Below are positions 14,366 through 20,557 of a stretch of DNA of 20,557 nt, one piece after another. The notes under the pieces were generated by a model. It had not been told where the DNA came from and ran no database searches. It worked only from the letters and a program-made list of their open reading frames with translations. Within the stretch, counting starts at the first letter, position 1. The number at the start of each line of letters is the position of its first letter. Source of the DNA: JBHIDQ01 sp046760155. Its GTDB lineage: Bacteria > Chloroflexota > Dehalococcoidia > Dehalococcoidales > RBG-16-60-22. The stretch spans positions 1-20,557 of the forward strand of contig JBHIDQ010000016.1 in assembly GCA_046760155.1 (NCBI GenBank), written 5' to 3'. Made by a program: the position numbers and the translations under genes.

Positions 14366-15315
14366 TGGAGACGATAACCGTTCATGGTCCGGGAATAATC
14401 ACTGAAGAGGAACCCTTTACCCCGGGTCACCGCGCTTGTAGCGGCTGTGGTGAGGCCCTGGCAGTTAGGCTGGCGGCTAAAGCTATAGGGAAAAATGCCA
14501 TCATTGTTAATGCTACCGGATGCATGGAAGTGGTGGCTTCACCGTTCCCACATACTTCGTGGCGTATTCCCTGGATTCACACCTTGTTTGAAAACACCGC
14601 TGCGGTAGCTTCCGGAGCTGAGGCAGGCTTGAAAGCCCTGGAAAAGAAAGGAAAACGTTCCAAGCGGAACATTAAGGTGGTGGCTATGGCTGGTGATGGC
14701 GGTACCAGTGACATCGGGCTTCAGGCACTATCCGGAGCGCTGGAAAGAGGACATGACTTCCTTTACATTTGTCTGGATAATGAAGCCTATATGAATACCG
14801 GGATTCAGAGGTCCTCTGCCACTCCCTTCGGCGCTTCCACAACTACCTCTCCGGCTGGTAAAGAGAGCTTAGGACAAGTAACCTGGAAGAAGAATATGCC
14901 GGCTATTGCTGTAGCCCATGACATACCTTATGTTGCCACTGCCTGTCCCAGCTATCATCGTGATCTGATGAGAAAAGTGACTAAAGCTCTGGAAATCGAG
15001 GGTCCAGCTTATATCCACGTCCTTTCAGTTTGTCCTACCGGCTGGCGATGTCCTACTAATGACACCATCAAGGTAGGCCGCTTGGCAGTCAGAACCGGGG
15101 TATTTCCATTATATGAAGTGGAAAACGGACAATATAAACTAAGTTTGACCCTGACTAAATTGGAGCCGGTAGAGACCTATCTCAAGCTGCAAGGAAGATT
15201 CCGTCACCTAACCGACGATACGATAAGTATGATCCAAGAGAGAGTGAGTCGGGAGTATAATAAGCTGGTGGAACTGGCCAGTAAATCTGGAGAGCAAAAA
15301 ACTCCGGAAGAATAA
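14362..15315 (+). CDS. porB: Pyruvate/2-oxoacid:ferredoxin oxidoreductase, beta subunit
   Basis: This 317-residue TPP-binding subunit carries the diphosphate/Mg2+ motif beginning GDGG at 111-114 and continuing to DNEAYMNTG at 139-147. Cysteines that ligate its [4Fe-4S] cluster in the family are present: Cys26 and Cys29 (CSGCG), Cys54 (ATGCMEV) and Cys224 (SVCPTGW). Together with the other three genes the enzyme is complete. The ATG at 14362 overlaps the alpha stop; the second ATG at 14365 is an alternative. The charged tail after residue 300 looks unstructured. The family's pyruvate members share the SSATPFGA-type segment seen at 151-158, which favours pyruvate. Confidence 0.95.
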   Translation: MMETITVHGPGIITEEEPFTPGHRACSGCGEALAVRLAAKAIGKNAIIVNATGCMEVVASPFPHTSWRIPWIHTLFENTAAVASGAEAGLKALEKKGKRSKRNIKVVAMAGDGGTSDIGLQALSGALERGHDFLYICLDNEAYMNTGIQRSSATPFGASTTTSPAGKESLGQVTWKKNMPAIAVAHDIPYVATACPSYHRDLMRKVTKALEIEGPAYIHVLSVCPTGWRCPTNDTIKVGRLAVRTGVFPLYEVENGQYKLSLTLTKLEPVETYLKLQGRFRHLTDDTISMIQERVSREYNKLVELASKSGEQKTPEE

Positions 15316-15397
15316 GGTGTTGGTCTGATTGCCAGACTAAGAATGCTAGCTAGCCTAACGGTTGCTTATCAATAAACGCTCGGTTCTACCTCAATAA

Positions 15398-15475
15398 CGG
15401 GGTGTAGCGCAGCCTGGTCAGCGCGCATGGTTTGGGACCATGAGGTCGGAGGTTCAAATCCTCTCACCCCGACCA
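15398..15475 (+). tRNA. tRNA-Pro (anticodon TGG)
   Basis: Acceptor CGGGGTG/CACCCCG, D stem GCGC/GCGC, anticodon stem CATGG/CCATG with loop TTTGGGA (anticodon TGG), T stem GGAGG/CCTCT with loop TTCAAAT (last pair G-T), discriminator A and CCA encoded at 15473-15475. The gene lies 82 nt after the beta subunit stop and ends 5 nt before the convergent lipid-kinase gene. Confidence 0.95.
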
Positions 15476-15480
15476 TAAAT

Positions 15481-16386
15481 CTAGATGGCAACGTTCAGCG
15501 CTGCTGGTAGAATGTAGAAACGGGCCGGCAGTTCGCCTAGTAGTTCACCATCAGCTTGGAGAGACATTACTTCTTTAGATTGTATCTCTATCTCTCTTGC
15601 CCGCTTCATCGTGACTTTAGGATGAGTTAAGTGGGTGCCTTTATAGACTCGGGGCAATGACCAGAGAAGGTCTGGCTTGCTTAAATCACCAATTATCAAG
15701 ACATCGAGAAGACCATCGGTAAGGTCAGCATCAGGTGCCGCCAGCATGCCTCCACCTCCATACTTACCATTGCTCACCAAAATAGCACAAACCTTTCTCT
15801 CTGACACTTCACTATCCACGGTCAGGGTTACTTCCTTGTTTTTATAGAATAAAAGGGCAGTAAACAATCCGGCGAGGTAAGAAGCGGTGCTGTTTAACGT
15901 TTTATACTTCTGGGTGGTGGCCTTAACTATTTCGGCATCAAAACCTAGACCGGCAAAGTTGACAAATAATCGCTTCACCATCTGGCCATCACTGAGATAT
16001 TCGACGACACCGATATCCACAGCAAGCTTTCTTGGACTTTTCAAACATTGACAGGCTTCTTGGTAGGCCCAGGGGATACCAATCGTGCGAATATAATCAT
16101 GGCCAGTTCCCGTACCAATTATACCCAGCATTACCTCGGCAATGTTACCGGCATCATACAGACCGTTCACCACCTCATTTATGGTGCCATCACCACCAAC
16201 AGACACTACAAACTCATAACCTTTCTTTGCCGCTGATCTAGCTAGTTCTCTGGCGTGGCCGGGAGCTTCGGTTAGATCATGTTCGAAGCGTAATCCAATG
16301 CTTTGCAGCCGACACATGATCTGTGGCCATTTCTTGGCCGTTCTCCCCGCACCAGCAAAGGGATTGACAATCAACCTTGCATACAT
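15481..16386 (-). CDS. Diacylglycerol kinase-like / YegS-type lipid kinase
   Basis: This protein of about 301 residues belongs to the diacylglycerol/sphingosine kinase catalytic family, which phosphorylates a lipid hydroxyl with ATP. The nucleotide motif VSVGGDGTINEVVNGL lies at 61-76, and INPF-like IVNPFAGAG at 6-14 opens the domain as in the family. GIIGTGTGHDYIRTIGI corresponds to the glycine-rich second motif. The frame extends to a GTG at 16407, but the ATG at 16386 has GGGAG 10 nt upstream and begins where the family does. The exact lipid substrate is unknown. No partner gene is nearby; the neighbours are tRNA-Pro (convergent) and a divergent glycosyltransferase. Confidence 0.88.
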   Translation of the reverse strand: MYARLIVNPFAGAGRTAKKWPQIMCRLQSIGLRFEHDLTEAPGHARELARSAAKKGYEFVVSVGGDGTINEVVNGLYDAGNIAEVMLGIIGTGTGHDYIRTIGIPWAYQEACQCLKSPRKLAVDIGVVEYLSDGQMVKRLFVNFAGLGFDAEIVKATTQKYKTLNSTASYLAGLFTALLFYKNKEVTLTVDSEVSERKVCAILVSNGKYGGGGMLAAPDADLTDGLLDVLIIGDLSKPDLLWSLPRVYKGTHLTHPKVTMKRAREIEIQSKEVMSLQADGELLGELPARFYILPAALNVAI

Positions 16387-16441
16387 CAAGGCTCGTCTCC
16401 CTGACACTGATAAATAACTGTACTTGATTCTATGCCCTTAA

Positions 16442-16470
16442 AGTATAGCATATCACACTAGGGCAGTGAA
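16442..16470 (-). promoter_or_regulatory. Predicted promoter of the lipid-kinase gene
   Basis: On the minus strand TTCACT (16470-16465), a 17-nt spacer and TATACT (16447-16442), with TG one base before the -10 (extended -10). Start of transcription would be near 16435. Confidence 0.45.
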
Positions 16471-16609
16471 TACTTGACATAAAATTTAAAATTAGAGTTT
16501 CAAATGCTTTTATATTAGAATGGTATCATAATGATGCTCTGGCAGCAGTTTTTTCAAATAATCTCTTTACTGCTTTTAGTTATCATTGGGAGAAACTTTT
16601 TTAAACATA

Positions 16610-16618
16610 TGCTATAAT
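16610..16618 (+). promoter_or_regulatory. Extended -10 promoter for the glycosyltransferase gene
   Basis: TGCTATAAT is a perfect extended -10 element. No clear -35 is present (the best, TTGGGA, is 20 nt upstream). It gives a leader of about 80 nt before the ATG at 16706. Confidence 0.5.
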
Positions 16619-16705
16619 TACGAACACAGAAAGGGGACAACTCAGGTAAAGACAGAAAACTGCTCAAGAGGGTTATGAAACAAATTATAACAGGTGATTA
16701 TTATA

Positions 16706-17596
16706 ATGGCTGAAGCACCTCGACCGAAAGTAATTGTCGGCATGCCAGCTTATAATGAAGCGAAATACATTGGCAGTGTTATCTTGCAAGCTAGAGGGTA
16801 TGCGGATGAGGTAGTTGTCGTCGATGATGGAAGCTCTGACCGCACTTCTAAAGTGGCTGAGCTCGCCGGGGCTACCGTTATTCGGCACGGGGAGAACAAA
16901 GGCTACGGAGCCACCATCCAGAGCATACTGGCTCAGGCTAAGGAGAGAAACGCTGATATTCTGGTGCTTCTTGATGCGGACTCTCAGCATGACCCTGAGG
17001 AAATATCCTCCCTGACCAAGGCTATAACTGAAGGCTATGACTTAGCGATTGGTTCTAGGAAACTACGAAGGCGCGATATTCCCGCCTATCGCCAAATCGG
17101 GCAAAAAGTCATCTCGTATTTCACCCGTATCCTCTCCAGAAGTAAACTCTCGGACACCGAATCCGGATTTAGAGCTTTTTCGAGGCAAGCAATAGCCGTG
17201 CTTGAGCCCAAGGAAAAAGGCATGGCAATTTCAGCGGAGACCGTATCCGAAGCTACAGCGAAAGGCCTCAGAATTACTGAAGTCCCCATCTCAGCGATAT
17301 ACACCCCAGATGGTTCAACTCTCAATCCGGTAAAACATGGTTTCGGAGTTCTCAATCGGATAATGGTGATGATTTCGGAAAGAAGACCGCTTTTATTCTT
17401 TGGAATCGGTGGAGGCATCTCAATAGCACTTGGGATTTTCGCTGGTGTTGTGGTACTACAGAAGCTATTTGCTTCGCAAGTGTTGCACGTGGGAACCGCC
17501 TTGATATCAATGCTGCTCATCACCATTGGAATGTTAAGCATATTCGTTGGCATTATACTGAACGTATTGGTGAAGCGAATGAGTAATTCCCCATGA
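16706..17596 (+). CDS. Membrane-anchored family 2 glycosyltransferase (DPM1/polyprenol-phosphate type)
   Basis: This protein of about 296 residues has a GT-A fold family 2 domain: MPAYNE at 13-18, VVVVDDGSSDRT at 36-47, and the metal-binding DADSQHDPEE at 90-99. GSRKLRRRDIP and TESGFRAF further on are typical of dolichol/polyprenol-phosphate mannosyltransferase-like enzymes, which load a sugar from a nucleotide onto a lipid carrier at the inner membrane face. Two C-terminal helices (about 231-251 and 263-288) anchor it. The frame reaches a GTG at 16694, but the ATG at 16706 has AGGTG 9 nt upstream. It precedes the sugar-nucleotide operon by about 300 nt and may act in the same glycan pathway, which is inference. 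Confidence 0.9.
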   Translation: MAEAPRPKVIVGMPAYNEAKYIGSVILQARGYADEVVVVDDGSSDRTSKVAELAGATVIRHGENKGYGATIQSILAQAKERNADILVLLDADSQHDPEEISSLTKAITEGYDLAIGSRKLRRRDIPAYRQIGQKVISYFTRILSRSKLSDTESGFRAFSRQAIAVLEPKEKGMAISAETVSEATAKGLRITEVPISAIYTPDGSTLNPVKHGFGVLNRIMVMISERRPLLFFGIGGGISIALGIFAGVVVLQKLFASQVLHVGTALISMLLITIGMLSIFVGIILNVLVKRMSNSP

Positions 17597-17903
17597 TTAA
17601 GTAGATTGGTGTGATAGTAGGTTCTTGAGCAAAAAGCCAAGCTACTACCAAAGGAAAATTGTAGTCTTTAGACTAATCTTTTACATCTACCCACAAATAA
17701 ATTCCGCTTTAAAACTAACTTCACGCCCCCCTTCTTCTCATGCTGAAGTATTTGAGAGCATTTGGCGTGCCGTTTGGCACTATATATTGCCAGATGAGCA
17801 TATTGATTAGTTATAGTCGTACGTAGTACCTGAGGTAAATCCTTGCTTAATACCGCTTTTCGAGATTATAATGGAATAAATATTAAATGGGATAGGTTGG
17901 TGA
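17597..17903 (+). other. Intergenic region with hairpin and promoter, no gene seen
   Basis: This AT-rich stretch has no convincing gene. A 61-codon TTG-start frame (17625-17810) has no clear ribosome site and no recognisable content. A compound hairpin lies at 17615-17647: TAGTAG/CTACTA outside and CTTG-a-GC/GCCAAG inside, with loop AAAAA. It is not followed by a T tract, so it is a poor terminator. GTGCC-GTTT-GGCAC forms another small stem near 17769-17782. The epimerase promoter lies at the right end. Confidence 0.6.
17843..17872 (+). promoter_or_regulatory. Predicted promoter of the sugar-nucleotide operon
   Basis: TTGCTT (17843-17848), an 18-nt spacer and a perfect TATAAT (17867-17872). 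The hexamers and spacing are the same as at 12027-12056. The leader would be about 25 nt, with AGGTTGGTG as the ribosome site. Confidence 0.65.
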
Positions 17904-18842
17904 ATGAGATACTTTGTCGCCGGCGGTGCGGGGTTTATCGGCAGTCATCTTGTCGACAGCTTGGTGAATATGGGTGAGGTAACCGTTTATGATAACCTCA
18001 GTTCGGGTAAGCAGGAATTTATTCAGCACCACTTGAGTAAGAATGACTTCCGATTTGTTAAAGCAGACTTGCTGAACCGTGATCGTCTGACCAGAGCGAT
18101 AAAAGATAATGACATCGTCTTTCATATGGCAGCTAACCCGGAAGTGAGAACTGGCCGACTCAATACCGAACTGGATTTTAAGCAGGGGACTATCGCTACT
18201 TATAATGTCTTGGAAACGATGAGATTGCATGGTATAAAAAGAATCATCTTTGCCTCCAGCAGCACTGTGTACGGGGAGACGGCAGGACAAGCGATTCCTG
18301 AGGATTATGGACCTCTTCAGCCCATATCCCTTTACGGCGCTAGCAAGCTTGCCAGTGAAGGGCTTATCACTGCCTTCTGCCACCTCTTTGGCATGCAGGC
18401 GTGGATTTTTCGCTTCGCCAACGTTGTTGGAGATAGGGCAACTCATGGTGTTCTCTTTGATTTCATGAACAAACTGAAGCAAAACCCTGAGGAACTGGAG
18501 ATACTTGGTGATGGTACTCAGAAGAAGCCCTACATTTACGTGCAAGACTGCGTGGATGGCATGCTCTATGGCTTTCAGCATTCGGAAGACCAGGTCAATG
18601 TCTTTAATCTGGGTAATCGGGATACTACTGGCGTAACTACCATTAGTCACATGGTTATCGAGAGTATGGGATTGGCTAACGTGAAACTGAAATATACCGG
18701 GGGTGACCGAGGTTGGCCTGGGGATGTACCGCAGGTGTGCTTGGATACCTCACGAATTGAGAGGCTAGGTTGGAAGCCGAAGTATACTTCTGATGAAGCG
18801 ATTCACCTGGCGATAAAGGAGATTCTGGGAAAGTCTGATTAG
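17904..18842 (+). CDS. NAD-dependent NDP-sugar epimerase/dehydratase (extended SDR)
   Basis: This 312-residue cytoplasmic enzyme is an extended short-chain dehydrogenase acting on a nucleotide sugar. The NAD site is GGAGFIG at 7-13, with Asp30 after the second strand. The catalytic set is SSST at 118-121 and Tyr144/Lys148 in SLYGASK. The length and layout resemble UDP-glucose/galactose 4-epimerases and related reductases, but the exact substrate cannot be read. It heads an operon with a sugar-1-phosphate nucleotidyltransferase and a GHMP kinase, so it probably modifies an activated sugar for a glycan. The start ATG has a matching ribosome site. Confidence 0.9.
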   Translation: MRYFVAGGAGFIGSHLVDSLVNMGEVTVYDNLSSGKQEFIQHHLSKNDFRFVKADLLNRDRLTRAIKDNDIVFHMAANPEVRTGRLNTELDFKQGTIATYNVLETMRLHGIKRIIFASSSTVYGETAGQAIPEDYGPLQPISLYGASKLASEGLITAFCHLFGMQAWIFRFANVVGDRATHGVLFDFMNKLKQNPEELEILGDGTQKKPYIYVQDCVDGMLYGFQHSEDQVNVFNLGNRDTTGVTTISHMVIESMGLANVKLKYTGGDRGWPGDVPQVCLDTSRIERLGWKPKYTSDEAIHLAIKEILGKSD

Positions 18843-18852
18843 GGGACTAAAG

Positions 18853-19560
18853 ATGCAAGCGGTCATCCTGGCTGGAGGGTTGGGAACAAGGTTAAGGCCA
18901 TTGACGAAGGAGATTCCCAAAGTTATGGTTTCGGTTAATGGCAAACCCTTTCTGCTACACTTGCTTCAACTCCTCAAGGGCCAGGGAATGAGTGATATTG
19001 TCTTATGCATCGGCTATCTTGGTCAGCAAGTACGGGACTTCTTTGGCAACGGGGAAATTCTGGGAGTGAATATAAGATATAGTGAAGAGAGAGAGAAATT
19101 GCTCGGGACAGGGGGTGCCTTAAAACAGGCGCAAAATTTATTGGCTAATTATTTCTTGGTTATTAATGGAGATACCTATCTTCCTATTGACTATGCTGAT
19201 GTGGAGAAGACTTTTCTCAGGCGTGCCAAGAAAGCACTCACGGTAGTTTATAATAACCAAGAGGACACCGGAACTAAGAATAATGTGGCCCTGGACGACA
19301 ATTTGATGGTGATAAGGTATGATAAGGAAAGTCCAGCGCCAAGTTTAAAATATGTTGATGCCGGAGCACTGGTTCTCAGACAAGAAGTGTTGGAGCTGAT
19401 AAAAGAGGGGAGCTCAGTCTCCTTGGAAGAGGGACTTTATAATAGCTTAATCCAGCAAGGAGAACTGGCCGCTTATGTTATGAAACAAAGATTCTATGAC
19501 ATCGGACTCCCGGAGCAAAGGGAGATTTTGGAGGGATTTTTGAAAGGGAGGGTGGCATGA
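18853..19560 (+). CDS. Sugar-1-phosphate nucleotidyltransferase, HddC-like (heptose-1-P guanylyltransferase or relative)
   Basis: This 235-residue enzyme couples a nucleoside triphosphate to a sugar-1-phosphate. The signature LAGGLGTRLRPLTKEIPKVM runs from 6 to 25, with GDTYL at 106-110 for metal binding. The length fits the compact D-glycero-alpha-D-manno-heptose-1-phosphate guanylyltransferase (HddC) group. Mannose- or glucose-type enzymes are similar, so the sugar is inferred from the next gene, a likely heptose kinase. The ribosome site AGGGGA lies 6 nt before the ATG. It overlaps the kinase gene by four bases, so the two are translated together. Confidence 0.87.
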   Translation: MQAVILAGGLGTRLRPLTKEIPKVMVSVNGKPFLLHLLQLLKGQGMSDIVLCIGYLGQQVRDFFGNGEILGVNIRYSEEREKLLGTGGALKQAQNLLANYFLVINGDTYLPIDYADVEKTFLRRAKKALTVVYNNQEDTGTKNNVALDDNLMVIRYDKESPAPSLKYVDAGALVLRQEVLELIKEGSSVSLEEGLYNSLIQQGELAAYVMKQRFYDIGLPEQREILEGFLKGRVA

Positions 19561-20537
19561 TAATCACCCGAACCCCCTTCCGAATAAGCTTTGCCGGTGG
19601 GGGCACGGACTTGCCCGAGTTTTATCGGGTGGAACCTGGGGCGGTAGTAAGTACAGCAATAAACAAATATATGTACGTTGTCGTTAACCAACGTTTCACT
19701 GACGCCATTAGGGTAAGTTACTATGCCAAAACTGAAATAGTTGACTGTGTTGATGAGATAAAACACCCTATCGTCAGGGAAGCACTGAAGCTGGTAGGGA
19801 TAAGCAAGGGGATAGAGATCGCTTCTATCGCCGATGTTCATGCTGGTGCAGGGCTTGGCTCTTCTGCTAGCTTTACCGTAGGCTTACTCAATGCTCTTTA
19901 TGCCTACCAAGGAATCCTGAAACCTGCGGAAGAGTTAGCCCGAGAGGCTTGCCACATTGAAATAAATGTTTTAGGCGAGCCTATCGGTAAACAAGACCAG
20001 TATATTGCTGCTTATGGAGGTTTTCGCTACATTCAATTTAATCCGGATGAAACGGTCTTTACTGAACCAATCATCTGGTCACTGAAAAATAGGGAGGAAT
20101 TAATTCAGAACCTGCTTCTTCTTTATACTGGTGATATCCGTGAAGCCAGCAGTATTTTAAAAGAGCAGAAAGAAAATACACTGCAAGGTGACAAAATGGA
20201 CTGCCTTAGAAAGCTACGTGTCATGGCTTTAGAATTGAAAGAGCGACTAAATGATGATGCCTCGGCAGACATCTTCGGTGAGACCCTGCACCAGGGGTGG
20301 ATGCTGAAGAAACAGCTTGCCAGCGGGATCAGTAATGACAAGATAGACGAATGCTATGAGAAAGCGATTGGTGCTGGGGCTCTAGGGGGAAAAGTGCTGG
20401 GGGCTGGAGGTGGAGGCTTTATGCTCTTATATTGTCCTAAGCCAAAGCAGCCGCAGGTGAAGAAGGTGCTTAATTATTTACCTGACCTGAAATTCTCTTT
20501 TGAACCTGAAGGGAGCAAGATTATCTACGTAATTTAA
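19557..20537 (+). CDS. GHMP-family sugar kinase, HddA-like (D-glycero-D-manno-heptose 7-phosphate kinase)
   Basis: This 326-residue GHMP kinase phosphorylates the anomeric position of a sugar. RTPFRISFAGGGTDLPEFY opens the protein (5-23) as in HddA-type kinases. GAGLGSSAS at 97-105 is the ATP loop, and GAGGGG at 282-287 is the third GHMP motif. The length is close to that of HddA (roughly 330-340). HddA makes heptose 1,7-bisphosphate for GDP-heptose; an L-fucose-kinase-like or other GHMP sugar kinase is a weaker alternative. The pairing with an HddC-like gene supports the heptose reading. No isomerase (GmhA) or phosphatase (GmhB) gene is inside the window; they may lie downstream. Confidence 0.88.
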   Translation: MIITRTPFRISFAGGGTDLPEFYRVEPGAVVSTAINKYMYVVVNQRFTDAIRVSYYAKTEIVDCVDEIKHPIVREALKLVGISKGIEIASIADVHAGAGLGSSASFTVGLLNALYAYQGILKPAEELAREACHIEINVLGEPIGKQDQYIAAYGGFRYIQFNPDETVFTEPIIWSLKNREELIQNLLLLYTGDIREASSILKEQKENTLQGDKMDCLRKLRVMALELKERLNDDASADIFGETLHQGWMLKKQLASGISNDKIDECYEKAIGAGALGGKVLGAGGGGFMLLYCPKPKQPQVKKVLNYLPDLKFSFEPEGSKIIYVI

Positions 20538-20545
20538 ATCGGGGT

Positions 20546-20557
20546 TGGAGGTGAAAA
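20546..20557 (+). promoter_or_regulatory. Ribosome binding site of a gene beyond the window
   Basis: GGAGGTGAAAA at the very end is a strong ribosome site with no start codon inside the window. The next gene of the operon very probably begins within a few bases of the right edge. Confidence 0.6.

Noticed and set aside
15323..15337. GTCTG-ATTGC-CAGAC hairpin after the beta subunit as a terminator
   Set aside because: The stem is short and no T tract follows.
15362..15392. TTGCTT before tRNA-Pro as a -35
   Set aside because: No acceptable -10 lies 16-19 nt downstream.
16474..16505. TTGACA at 16474 as a plus-strand promoter
   Set aside because: No -10-like hexamer at 15-19 nt; the better plus-strand signal is the extended -10 at 16610.
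17625..17810. 61-codon TTG-start frame between the glycosyltransferase and epimerase genes
   Set aside because: No clear ribosome site, overlaps a hairpin, and no recognisable content.

Overview
The window comes from a bacterium, most likely an anaerobe. The evidence is bacterial-type tRNAs (three of four encode CCA), bacterial -35/-10 promoters, a dprA-topA pair, and a four-subunit pyruvate/2-oxoacid:ferredoxin oxidoreductase. The gene content would suit Chloroflexota, for example a Dehalococcoidia-like lineage. That placement is inference: there is no rRNA or other phylogenetic marker here. I see no CRISPR array, transposase or phage gene. It looks like chromosomal core and metabolic DNA.

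Left part (1-3234): the minus strand carries dprA followed by the 5' part of topA, preceded by two tandem tRNA-Ser genes (anticodons GGA and CGA). A plus-strand D-isomer 2-hydroxyacid dehydrogenase follows. Middle part (3235-10968): a possible promoter and a roughly 160-nt leader precede a ten-gene, nearly gapless operon for a multisubunit cation/proton antiporter. The order is MnhE-MnhF-MnhG-MbhD-like-MbhE-like-MnhB-MnhC-MnhD, then a NuoL/MrpA-like subunit, a small two-helix protein and a second, divergent MnhD-like subunit. The first eight genes match the antiporter half of archaeal membrane-bound hydrogenase (MbhA-H), but no hydrogenase genes are present. A Na+/Ca2+-exchanger family gene ends convergently 16 nt beyond this operon.

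Middle right (11972-15475): the exchanger promoter is divergent from a promoter region with a TTGAC-N6-GTCAA inverted repeat. Downstream lie tRNA-Arg(CCG) and, only 23 nt after it, the gamma-delta-alpha-beta genes of the oxidoreductase. tRNA-Pro(TGG) follows. Far right (15481-20557): a minus-strand lipid-kinase-like gene, then a plus-strand membrane-anchored family 2 glycosyltransferase. A separately promoted operon follows with an NDP-sugar epimerase, a sugar-1-phosphate nucleotidyltransferase and a GHMP heptose/sugar kinase, and continues past the window edge.

These genes suggest a cell that oxidises 2-oxoacids to reduce ferredoxin, runs ion-gradient bioenergetics with Na+, H+ and perhaps Ca2+ exchange, and makes activated sugars for a surface glycan. 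The most unusual item is the antiporter operon: it has three large antiporter-like subunits, two of which lack expected channel residues, plus an unrecognised small membrane protein.
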